Source: Actinomycetota bacterium
GTDB lineage: Bacteria; Actinomycetota; Nitriliruptoria; Nitriliruptorales; Nitriliruptoraceae
Reading direction: 5' to 3'
Assembly: GCA_019347575.1 (NCBI GenBank)
Contig: JAHWKY010000013.1
Location: forward strand, 1 to 64,000
DNA: 64,000 bases
The notes under the pieces were generated by a model. That model ran no database searches. It was not told the DNA's origin and saw nothing but the letters and a program-made list of their open reading frames with translations. The position numbers and the translations under genes were made by a program. Positions within the stretch are counted from its first letter, which is position 1, and the number at the start of each line of letters is the position of its first letter. Positions 41,217 to 52,186 of this stretch are shown here, piece by piece.

Positions 41217-44200
41217 GTGTTCCTCAAGTCCCTCACCATCCGCGGCTTCAAGTCGTTCGCGGACCGCACGGAGCTGCCGGTCGAACCCGGTATCACGGTG
41301 ATCGTCGGGCCGAACGGATCGGGCAAGAGCAACGTCGTCGACGCGTTGTCGTGGGTCCTCGGCACCGCCTCGCCGAAGAAGCTGCGGGGCGGGCAGATGG
41401 CCGACGTCATCTTCGCCGGGTCCCCGACGCGCAACCCGCTCGGCCACGCCACCGTCGAGATCGTCATCGACAACAGCGACGGCCAGCTCGGCGAGGGAGG
41501 CTTGGGGACGAGCGCCAGCGCGAAGGAGTTCGCCGAGGTCCGCGTGTCACGCGAGATCTTCCCCACCGGCGAGAACGTCTACCGCATCAACGGCGAGGAG
41601 TGCCGCGCTCTCGACGTGCAGGAGCTGCTGTCCGACACCGGCCTCGGGCGCGAGCTGCACACGATCATCGGCCAGGGCCAGCTCGACGCGATCCTCAACG
41701 CCAAGCCCGAGGACCGACGCGCCTTCATCGAGGAGGCTGCCGGGATCCTCAAGCACCGACGCCGGCGCGAGCGCGCGGTCCGCAAGCTCGAGCAGGTCGA
41801 TGTGCACATCGACAAGCTGCGCTCGATCCTGCGCGAGCTCCGTCGCCAGCTCCGACCGTTGGAACGACAAGCTGAAGCCGCCAACAAGCTGAGCCAACTC
41901 CAGGCCGAGCTCCGGGACGTCCGTGTGACGCTCGTCGCTCACGACGCGGCGGTCCTGGCGAGCCAACTGCACGCGGACGCCACGAGCGGCGAGGAGGTCG
42001 TCGAGCGCCTGGTCTCCACCGAACAGGCCATAGCCGAGGTGCGCGAGCGTGAGCAGCGGCTCACCTCGCAGATCCGCGGTCACGAGCCGCGACTCGAGCG
42101 CGCCCACGCCACCTACCACGACCTGCGTTCGCTCCTGGAACGGGTCCGCGGCACGGGGGACCTCATCGAGGCCAAGCGGCGCCACCTCATCGAGTTCACC
42201 GAGGAGCCCCTGGCTGGTCGCCCTCCAGCAGAGCTGCGCGCAGCCGCGGACCGCGTCGAGGCCGACGGTCGTGCACGTGACGCCGAACGCGACGAGGTGC
42301 GGCGCAGCTTCGAGGAAGCGGTCGCGCAGCGCCGTCACGCCGAGTCGGCACGGCGTGAGTACGAGCAGCAACAGCAGGCGGAGGCCCGACGGCGTGCGGA
42401 GCAGCGTGAGCGGGTGTTGCGCTGGGAGGGGGAGGTCAGCGCCCTGCGCGGTTCGATCGCGTCGGCCGAGGCGGAGGCGGGACGGGTCGGCGCACAGTTG
42501 CAGAGCCTCGACGGCCGCATCGCCGAGGCCGAGGCCGACGTGCAGAAGGTCCAGGACGAGATCCAGCGCCTCGACACCAGCGAGGTCGAGCTCACGGCCG
42601 GACTCGAGACGGCCGAGGTCGAGGTCGCAGCGGCACAGCGACAGCTCGACGAGCTGCTGACGCGAGAGCGTGAGCTCGAGCGTGAGCGCTCATCACAGTC
42701 CGCGCGGGCCGAGGCGCTGCGCGCCGCCGAGGCTGAGACCAGCGGCGGCGCCGCGGCCCTGCTCGAGTCGGGACTCGACGGGGTCGTGGGCCGTGTCGCC
42801 GACGCGCTGCGGGTCCCCAGCGACCTGCAAGCGGCGTTCGCGGCGGCGCTCGGACCGCTGGGCGAGGCGGTGCTCGTCACCAGCCCGGAAGGGGCTCGAC
42901 GTGCGGTCGGCTGGCTCCGCGAGGTGGGCGCGGGGCGTGCGGTGCTCGTCGCGGTGCGCGGAGCGCGCCCCGCGGCCGACGACCTCGATCCTGGCTTGGT
43001 GGAGCAGCTCGCGGCGGTGGGCGCCATCCCGATCGCCTCGACCCTGCAGGGGCGCGGCCGGAGCGTGGACGTCGTCCAGGCACTGCGGGCCGCGCTCGGC
43101 GCCACGTTCGTGGTCGATCATCTCGACGCGGCGATCCTGCTGCACGGCCGCCACCCCCGGCTCACCTTCGTGACGCGCGACGGGGACATCGCCGGGCCGT
43201 GGGGCATCAGCGGCGGATCCGCCCCGGAGCGCTCCGCCGTCCTGACCGCCGCCGCCGCGGACGAGGCCGAACAGCGTGTGGCGACGCTCAGCGCGGCGCT
43301 CGCGGGCCTGCATCGGGACCTCACTGCGGCGCGCGAGGCGCTGGCGAGACGCCATCGGGCACTCAGGGAGGCGACCGACCGCATCAACGAGTCGGATGCG
43401 CGCATCACCGGTGCCGCGGAACGCTTGGCACGCGTGAACAAGGAGCTGGCGGCGCTGCAGAACCAGCGCGATGTCATCGCTGCTCAGCACGCCGAGTTGG
43501 CCGAGCTGCTCGTGCGGGACCGCGGGACGCTCGACGCGCTGGTCGGTCGCGGACCCGACGCCCGCGACGACACCGACGCGCGGGACGCTGACCCGCGCGA
43601 GCTCGAACGGCTGGATGCCGACGTCGAGACCGCGCGCGAGTTGGAGCTCGAGGTTCGGGTCCAGCTCGAGCGGCTCAGCGAGCGCATCCGCAACCTCGAG
43701 ACCACTGCCGCCGATCTGCGCCGCGAAGCGGATGACGTCGAGCGCGCCCTGGCTGAGGCCGCACGGCGGCGTGAGGCACGGCAGCGTGCGATCGTGCGGT
43801 GCCGGGAACTGTCGACCGTCTGCGACGAGGCCATCGCGGCGCTGGGACGTGCCATCGCCGATGCCGAGCAGCACCGTGACCGTCTCGACAGCGAGCTCCG
43901 CGCGCAGCGCCAGGAACTCGAGCGTGTCCGAGAGCGAGAGCAGCAGGTAGCTGCGCAGCTCGAGGAGGTCCGTGAGGAACGCCACGCGGCCGATCTGCGC
44001 CGAGCCGACCTGGAGCACCGGCGTGAACAGCTGGCGACCCGGGCTGCCGAGCTCGGTCTGTCGCTCGACGAACTGGACGACGAGCAGCCCGCCGCGTTCG
44101 ACGCCGACCGTGACGCGCTGACCGAGCGCGAGGATCTGCTGGTCCGGCGCATCGGACTGCTCGGACGCGTGAACCCCCTGGCGCTCGAGGAGTTCCAGGC

Positions 44201-44774
44201 GCTGGAGGAGCGCCACGCGTTCCTATCGGGTCAGCTCGACGATCTGCGCCGGTCCAAGCGCGATCTCGAACAGGTCATCGAAGCCGTCGACGACCGCATC
44301 CGGCAGGTCTTCATGAGCGCGTTCGAAGACGTGGCCCACGAGTTCGAGACCGTGTTCGGGCAGATGTTCCCCGGTGGGCACGGGCGGCTCGTGCTCACCG
44401 ACCCAGACGAACCCCTCACGACCGGGGTCGAGGTCGAGGCACGTCCACCGGGCAAGCGCGTGAAGCGGCTGTCGCTGCTCTCCGGCGGCGAGCGTTCGCT
44501 CACGGTGCTCGCGTTCGTGTTCGCCATCTTCCGGGCTCGGCCCTCGCCGTTCTACGTGCTCGACGAGGTGGATGCCGCGCTCGACGATGCCAACATCATC
44601 CGGCTTGTCGACGCGATCGAAGCCTTCAAGGAGCGCAGCCAGCTCATCGTCGTCACCCACCAGCGGCGGACGATGGAGATCGCCGACGTGCTGTACGGCG
44701 TGACGATGAACCGCGACGGGATCAGCAAGGTCGTCGCCCAGCGTCTCGAAGAGGGCGAGCCGCTGTCGGCCTAG
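41217..44774 (+). CDS. smc: Chromosome segregation protein SMC
   Basis: An 1185-residue SMC protein. The N-terminal head has Walker [11 protein letters not shown] at residues 30-39 and the Q-loop [13 protein letters not shown]. Coiled coils run to about 500 and from about 700. The hinge between them has [19 protein letters not shown] and GAIPIASTL-like segments. The C-terminal head has [16 protein letters not shown] and the Walker [16 protein letters not shown]. It forms the ring that folds and separates the chromosome with ScpA/ScpB. GTG start at 41217. Confidence 0.96.
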   Translation: MFLKSLTIRGFKSFADRTELPVEPGITVIVGPNGSGKSNVVDALSWVLGTASPKKLRGGQMADVIFAGSPTRNPLGHATVEIVIDNSDGQLGEGGLGTSASAKEFAEVRVSREIFPTGENVYRINGEECRALDVQELLSDTGLGRELHTIIGQGQLDAILNAKPEDRRAFIEEAAGILKHRRRRERAVRKLEQVDVHIDKLRSILRELRRQLRPLERQAEAANKLSQLQAELRDVRVTLVAHDAAVLASQLHADATSGEEVVERLVSTEQAIAEVREREQRLTSQIRGHEPRLERAHATYHDLRSLLERVRGTGDLIEAKRRHLIEFTEEPLAGRPPAELRAAADRVEADGRARDAERDEVRRSFEEAVAQRRHAESARREYEQQQQAEARRRAEQRERVLRWEGEVSALRGSIASAEAEAGRVGAQLQSLDGRIAEAEADVQKVQDEIQRLDTSEVELTAGLETAEVEVAAAQRQLDELLTRERELERERSSQSARAEALRAAEAETSGGAAALLESGLDGVVGRVADALRVPSDLQAAFAAALGPLGEAVLVTSPEGARRAVGWLREVGAGRAVLVAVRGARPAADDLDPGLVEQLAAVGAIPIASTLQGRGRSVDVVQALRAALGATFVVDHLDAAILLHGRHPRLTFVTRDGDIAGPWGISGGSAPERSAVLTAAAADEAEQRVATLSAALAGLHRDLTAAREALARRHRALREATDRINESDARITGAAERLARVNKELAALQNQRDVIAAQHAELAELLVRDRGTLDALVGRGPDARDDTDARDADPRELERLDADVETARELELEVRVQLERLSERIRNLETTAADLRREADDVERALAEAARRREARQRAIVRCRELSTVCDEAIAALGRAIADAEQHRDRLDSELRAQRQELERVREREQQVAAQLEEVREERHAADLRRADLEHRREQLATRAAELGLSLDELDDEQPAAFDADRDALTEREDLLVRRIGLLGRVNPLALEEFQALEERHAFLSGQLDDLRRSKRDLEQVIEAVDDRIRQVFMSAFEDVAHEFETVFGQMFPGGHGRLVLTDPDEPLTTGVEVEARPPGKRVKRLSLLSGGERSLTVLAFVFAIFRARPSPFYVLDEVDAALDDANIIRLVDAIEAFKERSQLIVVTHQRRTMEIADVLYGVTMNRDGISKVVAQRLEEGEPLSA

Positions 44775-44814
44775 GGCGGGTACCGTCTCGGGCCCGTCGA
44801 CGTGGGGTTGCAGC

Positions 44815-46029
44815 GTGGAGATCGTGATCGCCATCAGCGTCGTGGTGGTCATCAGCGCCTTGGTCGCCGGCTTCGTCGTGGCCCGACGACCGCCCGACCA
44901 GCCGCCGGCCGGGTCCGAGGGCACCACGACCCTCGAGCTCGATCGGGATGAGCTCACTGACACCGACACCGCGGTGCTCGACGTCCCACCGACGCCGCCG
45001 GTCGCCGAGCCGGAAGTGGCTGAGCCGGAAGTGGCTGAGCCGGAGGTGGCTGAGCCGGAGGTCGTCGAGCCGGAGGTCGTCGAGCCGGAGGTCGTCGAGC
45101 CGGAACCGCTCACCCTCGGCGAGCGCTTCCGCCGCCGCCTCGTCCGGACCCGCAACGTGCTGGGCACCAGCGTCGCCGAGCTGTTCGGGCGCGGCATCTC
45201 CGACGAGGCATGGGAGGGCCTGGAGGAGGCTCTGATCGGCGCCGACGTGGGGGTCGAGGCCTCCCTCGCGATCGTCGAGGAACTCCGACGCCGCGCCCGT
45301 GAAGAGGGGGTGAGCACCGGCGACGGCGTCCTGCGCCTGCTCAAGGAGGAGCTGAAGCAGGCGCTCGCCGTCGGTGACCGCTCGCTCGCCCGGTCCACCG
45401 ACGACGACCCGACCGTGTGGCTGGTCACGGGCGTGAACGGGACCGGGAAGACGACCAGCATCGGCAAGCTCGCCGCGCGTGAGCAGCGCGACGGCCGCCA
45501 GGTCGTGCTCGGTGCTGCTGACACCTTCCGCGCCGCCGCGATCGAACAACTCGGACTGTGGGCCGAGCGCAGCGGATCGCGTCTCGTCTCCAAGGGGGCA
45601 GGCGCCGACCCCGCGTCGGTGGCCTACGACGCCTACCTCGCCGCGAAGGCGACCGACGCCGACATCGTGATCGTCGACACCGCGGGGCGCCTGCACAACA
45701 AGCGCGAGCTCATGGACGAGCTCGGCAAGGTCAAGCGGGTGCTCGAGAAGCAGGCTGGTCAGCTGGAGGAGACCTTGCTCGTGCTCGATGCCACCGTGGG
45801 CCAGAACGGGATCGCACAGGCGCGGGCGTTCCTCGAGGCGGTCGACGTGAGCGGTCTGGTGTTGACCAAGCTCGACGGCACGGCCAAGGGCGGGATCGTC
45901 ATCGCGGTCCAGCGCGAGCTCGGTCTGCCGGTGAAGCTCGTGGGGCTGGGCGAGGACATCGACGATCTCGCCGACTTCGACGCCGATGCGTTCGTGGATG
46001 GCCTGTTCGCGGAGGTCAGTGTCGGCTGA
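44815..46029 (+). CDS. ftsY: Signal recognition particle receptor FtsY
   Basis: A 404-residue GTPase that receives the signal recognition particle at the membrane. A single N-terminal membrane segment (about 3-23) anchors it, which is the actinobacterial form. An acidic linker with seven [AV]-E-P-E-[VP] repeats follows (about 64-98). The NG domain has [15 protein letters not shown], the [11 protein letters not shown] box, [16 protein letters not shown] and [13 protein letters not shown] start at 44815. Its 3' end overlaps a convergent histidine kinase gene by 14 bases. Confidence 0.95.
   Translation: MEIVIAISVVVVISALVAGFVVARRPPDQPPAGSEGTTTLELDRDELTDTDTAVLDVPPTPPVAEPEVAEPEVAEPEVAEPEVVEPEVVEPEVVEPEPLTLGERFRRRLVRTRNVLGTSVAELFGRGISDEAWEGLEEALIGADVGVEASLAIVEELRRRAREEGVSTGDGVLRLLKEELKQALAVGDRSLARSTDDDPTVWLVTGVNGTGKTTSIGKLAAREQRDGRQVVLGAADTFRAAAIEQLGLWAERSGSRLVSKGAGADPASVAYDAYLAAKATDADIVIVDTAGRLHNKRELMDELGKVKRVLEKQAGQLEETLLVLDATVGQNGIAQARAFLEAVDVSGLVLTKLDGTAKGGIVIAVQRELGLPVKLVGLGEDIDDLADFDADAFVDGLFAEVSVG
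45004..45108 (+). repeat. Seven tandem 15-base repeats inside ftsY
   Basis: Units such as GCTGAGCCGGAAGTG encode the pentapeptide AEPEV, changing to VEPEV in the last three. They form the acidic linker between the membrane anchor and the NG domain. Copy number could vary by slippage without breaking the frame. Confidence 0.9.
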
Positions 46030-47920
46030 GGCTTGCCGATCGGGCGGGCACGAGCGAGATCGTGAAGCGTGCCCCCGGGGCATCGATGTCCTCCAGCCAC
46101 AGCTCCCCACCCATCGCTGCCATCAGCCCGGTAGCGATCGGAAGGCCCAGGCCGCTGCCTCGCTGGTGCGCCATCGTGTCCTCCACCTGGAAGAACCGGT
46201 CGAAGATCCGTTCCTGGTGCTCCGGAGCGATCCCGGGCCCGTTGTCGGCGACGGTCAGCAGTACCGTGCCGTCGACGAGCCGCCACGAGACCTCGACCTC
46301 GCTACCCCCGTGGTCGAACGCGTTGGACACCAGGTTCGCGATCACCTGCCGCAGCCGGTTGGGATCGGCGTGCACCGCGAGGTCCGGTCCCGCGGTGCGG
46401 ATCCGGGAGGCGTGCGGGGACTCGTCTCGCACGGTCGTGACGACCTCGGCCAACGCGACATCGCGCGGCTGGACCTTCAGTTTCCCACGGTCCAGGTGGC
46501 TCACGGTCTGCAGGTCGTCGACGAGGTGCGCGAGCCGGCGCGCCTGGCTCAGCAACGACCCCAGCAGCTGTCCCGTCTGCTGCTCGCTGAGGTCCAGCTC
46601 GGGTCGCAGCAGGGTCTCGGCGAACCCGAGGACGGCGGTGAGGGGCGTACGCAGCTCGTGGGAGGTGATCGCCACGAAGTCGGTCTTCATCTCGTCGAGC
46701 TGGCGGTACTCCTCCACGAGGGCTGCCTCCTTCTCGAAGGCGCGCGCGGCTTCGATCACGAGCCCCATCTGATCGGCGAGGCGCTTGAGCATGCCGAGCT
46801 GTTCGGTGCCCAGGGCGGTCGTGTCGCCCGACTGCACGACCAGCGCCCCGGACGTGCCGGTCTTGGCGTGGAACGGGGCCGCCACCTGCACCACCGGGTC
46901 GGACCCTCCCAGGCGGTCGGCGGTGTCCGCGTCGGCCAGCTGCGATCGCCCCGACTCCAGCGCGCTCGCCACCGGGCCGTGGGGTCGGGGCGCCACGACC
47001 TCTCCGACGGCCGCGCCGGGGATGGTGGATGCGGCCAGCACCGGTCCCGCATCGCCTACGACGATCAGGCTGACGCCGGGCAGATCGAGCTGAAGCGCGA
47101 CCTCGTGGACCATCCGGTCCAGGGCATCGATCTCGACGCTGGCGATACCGGCCACGACGACGCGCTGCATCGCCGTCACCTCGCGACTCGTGGCGGCGCT
47201 CTGTTCGGCGAGCAGGGTCGCCCGCCGGGTCTCGCGCTCCGACACCTCCCGCCGGGCCTCCGCGTCACGTGCCAGCCACCCGAGGGCGACCCCGAGCACC
47301 ACCGCGAGCCCGAAGCTCAGAGCGGCGATCTCCCACGTCGGATCGACCTGCCAGACGGTCACTCTCAGGATCTGGCGCGCCACCTCGGCGACCGCGACGA
47401 CGCCGATCGCCAGGAGCGCACCGGTGAGAGCGAACTTGAACGCCCCGATGACGAGCAGGACCAGCAGCAACGCGCCCGTGAGCGGGATCTCCTCGGCCCC
47501 GAGGAGCAGCGAGGGGAGGCTGAGGAGGACGGCGTCCAGACCGAACGTGACCCGAGCGAAGCGCTCCAGATCGCTGCGACCGAGCTGCTGGATGGTGCCG
47601 AGCGCGATGACGCCGAGCGCTGCGGTGAGGGTCAGCACCACCCACATCGCGGCCGTCGCGGCCTCGCCGAGGTCCGGTTCGCGGAGGACCATGAGGGCCG
47701 CGCCGTAGGCGGCAGCGCCCAGCCGCAGCGCGCCCGCCGCGCGTTCGCGCGACCGTCGCCAGTTGAGCGGTCCGATCCGGTCGGACGGGGGACCGGGGTC
47801 ACCAGCGGGCACGGCGGAACGAGCCTCGCCACGTTGCTGACCGGTCTGCACGAGCAACCCCCTGTCGGCGCCGCCCCGACGCCCAGGACCTGCTCCCCGT
47901 CTCTCGCGATGGTACGCCAC
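46016..47920 (-). CDS. Membrane sensor histidine kinase with GAF-like domain
   Basis: A 634-residue kinase. Residues about 60-215 hold five or six membrane helices ([53 protein letters not shown]). A GAF-like sensor domain follows (about 240-390), then HisKA with the phosphorylated His in [13 protein letters not shown] and HATPase with [22 protein letters not shown] and GSGLGLPIA. No response regulator is adjacent, so it is an orphan kinase here. The ATG at 47920 gives a basic disordered start of about 50 residues; a later GTG could be the real one. Confidence 0.85.
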   Translation of the reverse strand: MAYHRERRGAGPGRRGGADRGLLVQTGQQRGEARSAVPAGDPGPPSDRIGPLNWRRSRERAAGALRLGAAAYGAALMVLREPDLGEAATAAMWVVLTLTAALGVIALGTIQQLGRSDLERFARVTFGLDAVLLSLPSLLLGAEEIPLTGALLLVLLVIGAFKFALTGALLAIGVVAVAEVARQILRVTVWQVDPTWEIAALSFGLAVVLGVALGWLARDAEARREVSERETRRATLLAEQSAATSREVTAMQRVVVAGIASVEIDALDRMVHEVALQLDLPGVSLIVVGDAGPVLAASTIPGAAVGEVVAPRPHGPVASALESGRSQLADADTADRLGGSDPVVQVAAPFHAKTGTSGALVVQSGDTTALGTEQLGMLKRLADQMGLVIEAARAFEKEAALVEEYRQLDEMKTDFVAITSHELRTPLTAVLGFAETLLRPELDLSEQQTGQLLGSLLSQARRLAHLVDDLQTVSHLDRGKLKVQPRDVALAEVVTTVRDESPHASRIRTAGPDLAVHADPNRLRQVIANLVSNAFDHGGSEVEVSWRLVDGTVLLTVADNGPGIAPEHQERIFDRFFQVEDTMAHQRGSGLGLPIATGLMAAMGGELWLEDIDAPGARFTISLVPARSASLSRH

Positions 47921-48009
47921 GTCCCCGGGCAGGTCGTGCTGCTTCCCTCACGGGACAGGGCCAGGAGGCGTCCCGGTACGCTTGCGTCCATCCCGTGGAG
48001 AGGTAGACC

Positions 48010-49467
48010 GTGTTCGAAGCGCTGTCCGAACGACTCGACGGCGTCCTCGACCGCATCCGTGGGAAGGGCCGTCTCGACGAGGAGACGGTCGACGAGACCC
48101 TCAAGGAGATCCGCCTCGCGCTGCTCGAGGCCGACGTCAACTTCAAGGTCGTCAAGGACTTCGTCGCCCGCCTCCGCGAACAGCTCGTAGGGGAGGAGAT
48201 CGCCAAGGCCCTCAACCCCAGCCAGCACGTGGTCAAGGCGGTGAACGCCGAGCTCGAACGCGCTCTCGGCGGCGACGTCGTCCCGCTCGACCTCGGCAAG
48301 GACAGGCCGGCCGTCATCATGCTCGCGGGTCTGCAGGGATCGGGGAAGACGACCGCGACCGGCAAGCTCGCCGCCCACCTCAAGAGCAAGGGTCGCAACC
48401 CGATGGTGGTGGCCTGCGACCTTCAGCGTCCCGCCGCCGTCCAGCAGCTCCGCGTGGTCGCGGAACAGGCCGGCGTACACGTCTACGCGCCGGTCGAGGC
48501 CGGCGATCCGGTGCCGGTCGCGCGCGAGTCGATCGACAAGGCACGCCAGACGGGGTGCGACGTCGTGATCGTCGACACCGCGGGACGGCTGCACGTCGAC
48601 GCCGAGATGATGGCGCAAGCACGCGACATCCGCGACGCCGTCGATCCGGTCGAGACCCTTTTCGTCATCGACGCGATGATCGGTCAGGAGGCCGTCAACG
48701 TCGCGAAGGCGTTCCTCGACGACGTCGGCTTCGACGGCGTGATCCTCTCCAAGCTCGACGGTGACGCGCGCGGCGGCGCGGCCCTGTCCGTCCGCGAGGT
48801 GACCGACCGGCCGATCAAGTTCGCCTCGATCGGTGAGAAGCTCGAGGACTTCGAGGTCTTCCACCCCGACCGTCTCGCTGGCCGCATCCTCGGCATGGGC
48901 GATGTGATGACGCTCATCGAGAAGGCCGAGGAGGCGTACACCGAGGAGGAGCAGCAGCGCGCCGAGGAGGCGCTGCTGTCGGGCGACTTCAGCCTCGAGG
49001 ACTTCCTCGAGCAGATGCAGATGTTGAAGAAGATGGGTCCACTCCAGGGACTGCTCGGGATGCTCCCGGGGATGGGCAAGCAGCTGAAGGACCTCGATAT
49101 CGACGACAAGCAGGTCGGCAGGGTCGAGGCCATCATCCGCTCGATGACCCCGCAGGAGCGACGCAACCCCAAGGTGCTCAACGGCAAGCGTCGCAAGCGC
49201 ATCGCGACGGGTTCGGGGACCACGGTCACCGAGGTCAACCGGCTGGTGAAGCAGTTCCGCGAGGCTCAGAAGCTCATGAAGTCGGTGTCGAAGATGGCCG
49301 GCGGCATGGGGGGCCCCCAGCGCGGGGGCGGGAAGCGGCGGGGCGGGCAGCCCAGCGCGCGTCAGCAGGTCCAGGCGCTGCGCCAGCTGCAGCAGAGCGG
49401 CGGCGTGCGGGGCGGCGGACTCGGCGGCTTCCCCGGGCTCTCGCCGGCACCCAAGGACGACCGCTGA
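48010..49467 (+). CDS. ffh: Signal recognition particle protein Ffh
   Basis: A 485-residue SRP54 homologue. The NG GTPase has GLQGSGKTTATGKLA, the CDLQRPAAVQQL box, DTAGRLHVDAEMM and SKLDGDARGG. The methionine-rich M domain (about 320-440) binds 4.5S RNA and signal peptides (EQMQMLKKMGPLQGLLGMLPG; GSGTTVTEVNRLVKQF). A Gly/Arg/Gln-rich tail ends the protein. It works with FtsY, encoded just upstream. GTG start at 48010. Confidence 0.96.
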   Translation: MFEALSERLDGVLDRIRGKGRLDEETVDETLKEIRLALLEADVNFKVVKDFVARLREQLVGEEIAKALNPSQHVVKAVNAELERALGGDVVPLDLGKDRPAVIMLAGLQGSGKTTATGKLAAHLKSKGRNPMVVACDLQRPAAVQQLRVVAEQAGVHVYAPVEAGDPVPVARESIDKARQTGCDVVIVDTAGRLHVDAEMMAQARDIRDAVDPVETLFVIDAMIGQEAVNVAKAFLDDVGFDGVILSKLDGDARGGAALSVREVTDRPIKFASIGEKLEDFEVFHPDRLAGRILGMGDVMTLIEKAEEAYTEEEQQRAEEALLSGDFSLEDFLEQMQMLKKMGPLQGLLGMLPGMGKQLKDLDIDDKQVGRVEAIIRSMTPQERRNPKVLNGKRRKRIATGSGTTVTEVNRLVKQFREAQKLMKSVSKMAGGMGGPQRGGGKRRGGQPSARQQVQALRQLQQSGGVRGGGLGGFPGLSPAPKDDR

Positions 49468-49693
49468 CCGGCGGTGTGACGCGCTGAGCGGTGGCGGGTA
49501 CCCTCCCCATCGCGTCGTCCTCGGGCCCGCCCCCTGGACGTTGCCGCAACCAACGAGAGCGTGCGAACGGCCTCACGGCCTTCTAGAGCACGGGTCGAGC
49601 CCGCCCCGCCAGTCCGCGACCCCGCGGCCGCGTGGGTACCGCCCGACCACGACGCCGCGGCGACCGTCGCCCGGCACGGACCGGAGACCATCC

Positions 49694-50143
49694 ATGGCCG
49701 TCAAGCTGCGCCTCCGACGCGAGGGCACGAAGAAGACCCCCCACTACCGCATCGTCGCTGCGGATCACCGCTCGCCACGCGACGGGCGCTTCATCGAGAT
49801 CATCGGGCACTACCACCCGCTGCGCGAGCCGTCCGGCATCGAGGTCGACGCCGAGCGCGCGCTGCACTGGCTGCGCAACGGCGCCCAACCCACCTCCGCG
49901 GTCGAGAAGCTCCTGCGCATCAGCGGCGTGTGGGCGGAGTTCAAGCCCGGCGACGAGCCCACCCGCGACCGCTCCCAACGCGAACGCGAGAAGGTCAGCA
50001 GGAAGAAGCGCGAGAAGCAGCGCGAGGCTGCCGAGGCGGCGGCCGCGCCGGCCGTGCTCAAGCAGCAAAGCGGTAGCACAACTGACGAGGCCGCCCCGGC
50101 AGAGCCGTCTGAGTCCGACGCGATCGAGGAGAGCAGCGAGTGA
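49694..50143 (+). CDS. rpsP: 30S ribosomal protein S16 with repeat-bearing tail
   Basis: A 149-residue S16. The conserved domain (about 1-85) has VKLRLRREGTKKTPHYRIV and GHYHPLREPSGIEVD. Actinobacterial S16 often has a charged C-terminal extension; here residues about 121-129 (VLKQQSGST) are coded by a family-C hairpin at 50054-50079, inserted in frame between an Ala-rich and an acidic stretch. The ATG at 49694 begins the family start. The KH gene overlaps its end by four bases. Confidence 0.95.
   Translation: MAVKLRLRREGTKKTPHYRIVAADHRSPRDGRFIEIIGHYHPLREPSGIEVDAERALHWLRNGAQPTSAVEKLLRISGVWAEFKPGDEPTRDRSQREREKVSRKKREKQREAAEAAAAPAVLKQQSGSTTDEAAPAEPSESDAIEESSE
50054..50079 (+). repeat. Family-C hairpin inside rpsP
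   Basis: A 26-base copy with GTGCT/AGCAC arms and inner GC-AAA-GC. It differs from the intergenic form at two internal bases, which replaces the stop-containing codon AAGTAG by AAGCAG in this frame, so the gene stays open. Confidence 0.8.
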
Positions 50144-50376
50144 AGGCCAAGGAGGTCCTGGAGTACGTCGCCAAGCAGCTCGTCGACAACCCCGACGATG
50201 TCGAGGTCGTCAAGGTGGACGGCGAACGCAACACCGTCCTCGAGCTGCACGTCAACGACGACGACCTCGGCAAGGTCATCGGCAAGCGGGGCCGCACCGC
50301 GAAGGCTCTGCGCACGCTCGTCAAGGCCGCCGCGTCGCTCGATGGGGACAACGTCACCGTCGACATCGTGGACTGA
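50140..50376 (+). CDS. khpA: KH-domain RNA-binding protein KhpA
   Basis: A 78-residue single KH-domain protein with the RNA-binding loop VIGKRGRTAKALRTL. KhpA-type proteins bind many RNAs and affect cell elongation and division in Gram-positives. GTG start; it overlaps rpsP by four bases and is followed by rimM after one base, the standard order. Confidence 0.94.
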   Translation: MKAKEVLEYVAKQLVDNPDDVEVVKVDGERNTVLELHVNDDDLGKVIGKRGRTAKALRTLVKAAASLDGDNVTVDIVD

Positions 50377-50377
50377 T

Positions 50378-50905
50378 GTGTCCGGGGCCGACGAGGTGCT
50401 CGTGGGGCGCATCATCAAGCCTCACGGCATCCGCGGCGAGGTCACGGTCGAGGTCCTTTCCGATGTCGCAGGCCGGTTCGACGTGGGCGCGAGCGTGCGC
50501 AGCCTCGACGGCACGTTGACCGTCGTGACATCGCGACCGCACCAGGGTCGCCTCCTCGTGCGGTTCGAGGGCGTCACCACCCGCAGCGACGCGGAGCTGC
50601 TGCGTGGCCTCGAGCTCACCGCAGAGGCGGCGGATCTCAGCGCGACCGAGACCTACTTCGCCCACGAGCTCGTCGGGCTCCCCGTTCGCCTGGCGGTCGA
50701 CGGTCGCCATCTGGGGACGGTCGCGGCACTGATCGAGCTCCCCGATCAGGCTGGCTACGACCTGCTCGAGGTCCATCGGAGCGATGGCTCGACGTGGTTG
50801 CTGCCCACCGTCGACGAGTACGTCGAGGTGGTCGAGACCGACGAGGGCCTGCACCTGGGGGTGGTCGATCCCCCCGAGGGGCTGGTCGACGGCGAGCCGT
50901 TGTGA
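50378..50905 (+). CDS. rimM: Ribosome maturation factor RimM
   Basis: A 175-residue 30S maturation factor that binds S19. It begins [19 protein letters not shown] and has the PRC-barrel [19 protein letters not shown] and [13 protein letters not shown]. The GTG at 50378 is one base after the KH stop. It shares a base with the trmD start. Confidence 0.94.
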   Translation: MSGADEVLVGRIIKPHGIRGEVTVEVLSDVAGRFDVGASVRSLDGTLTVVTSRPHQGRLLVRFEGVTTRSDAELLRGLELTAEAADLSATETYFAHELVGLPVRLAVDGRHLGTVAALIELPDQAGYDLLEVHRSDGSTWLLPTVDEYVEVVETDEGLHLGVVDPPEGLVDGEPL

Positions 50906-51648
50906 TGCGCATCGACGTCATCACGATCTTCCCCGAGTTCTTCGAGGGACCGTTCTCGGCGTCACTGCTCGGCAGAGCGTCGGCGGCCGGCACGGTCGAG
51001 CTGCACGTGCACGACCTGCGTGGCTGGACCGACGACCGCCACCGCACCGTCGACGACGCGCCGTACGGGGGTGGAGCCGGGATGGTCATGCGCGCCGACG
51101 TGTGGTTCCGGGCTGCCGAGGCGGTGTGGGGGAACGACGCGCCGCAGGGGGTGGAGGGGCCACGTCCGCGCACGATCGTGCTCACTCCTCGCGGCCGCCT
51201 CTTCGACCACGACCTCGCCCAGGAGCTGGCGGCGGAGGCTCGCCTGGTGCTCTGCTGTGGCCGGTACGAAGGCATCGACGAGCGTGTCCACGACGTCGTC
51301 GCCACCGACGAGGTGTCGATCGGCGACTACGTGCTCGCGGGCGGCGAGGTCGCTGCGGCCGTGATCGTCGAGGCGGTCACACGCCTGGTCCCCGGCGTGA
51401 TGGGCAACGAGGCGTCGCCGGAGGACGAGTCGTTCCGCGACGACCTGCTCGAGTACCCCCAGTACACCCGGCCGGCCGAGATCGTCGGCCACCGTGTCCC
51501 CGACGTGCTCCTCAGCGGTGACCACGGGGCGATCGCCGCGTGGCGGCGCGAGCAGGCCGAGGCGATCACCCGTCGTCGGCGCCCCGACCTGTGGGACCGA
51601 CGCGGTGGCTCCTCCGAGGACCTCCCCCCTTCCTCCGGGGACGTTTGA
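50905..51648 (+). CDS. trmD: tRNA (guanine37-N1)-methyltransferase TrmD
   Basis: A 247-residue SPOUT methyltransferase for m1G37 of tRNA. It has [20 protein letters not shown], the [11 protein letters not shown] motif, the trefoil-knot region [12 protein letters not shown] and [12 protein letters not shown], and [19 protein letters not shown]. The ATG at 50905 overlaps the rimM stop by one base; an in-frame GTG directly precedes it. Confidence 0.95.
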   Translation: MRIDVITIFPEFFEGPFSASLLGRASAAGTVELHVHDLRGWTDDRHRTVDDAPYGGGAGMVMRADVWFRAAEAVWGNDAPQGVEGPRPRTIVLTPRGRLFDHDLAQELAAEARLVLCCGRYEGIDERVHDVVATDEVSIGDYVLAGGEVAAAVIVEAVTRLVPGVMGNEASPEDESFRDDLLEYPQYTRPAEIVGHRVPDVLLSGDHGAIAAWRREQAEAITRRRRPDLWDRRGGSSEDLPPSSGDV

Positions 51649-51791
51649 CCCATCTCGGAGGACCGACGTATCCTCCCTGTCTGCTCTGCGCCGATCGCTC
51701 GCCCGCGCGCAGCACGTGCACCGCCCCCGCCACCACACCGGCCGACCTCGGGTCGTGCGCCGCCCCGGACGACCACAGGAACGGACACGTC

Positions 51792-52142
51792 ATGAACAAG
51801 CTCGACATGGTCGAGGAGCAGCACCTGCGTGAGGTGCCCGACTTCCGACCGGGCGACAACGTCAAGGTGCACGTCCGCGTCGTCGAGGGCACGCGCTCCC
51901 GCATCCAGGTGTTCGAGGGCGTCGTCATGCGCCGTCAGGGTGGAGGTGTGCGCGAGACGTTCACCGTGCGCAAGGTGTCCTTCGGGGTCGGTGTCGAGCG
52001 CACGTTCCCCGTGCACAGCCCGATCATCGACCAGATCGAGGTGACCCGTCGCGGGAAGGTGCGTCGCGCGAAGCTGTACTACCTCCGTGAGCGGCGGGGG
52101 AAGAAGGCGCGCATCAAGGAGAAGCGCGACGCGCAGACGTGA
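51792..52142 (+). CDS. rplS: 50S ribosomal protein L19
   Basis: A 116-residue L19 at the subunit interface, with [38 protein letters not shown] and the C-terminal [20 protein letters not shown]. The 143-base gap after trmD may carry its own leader, since the ATG is preceded by only a weak purine run. Confidence 0.96.
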   Translation: MNKLDMVEEQHLREVPDFRPGDNVKVHVRVVEGTRSRIQVFEGVVMRRQGGGVRETFTVRKVSFGVGVERTFPVHSPIIDQIEVTRRGKVRRAKLYYLRERRGKKARIKEKRDAQT

Positions 52143-52186
52143 TCGGCTACGCACCGACGCTGTCGCTGCTGGCGTAGGCTCGCCCG

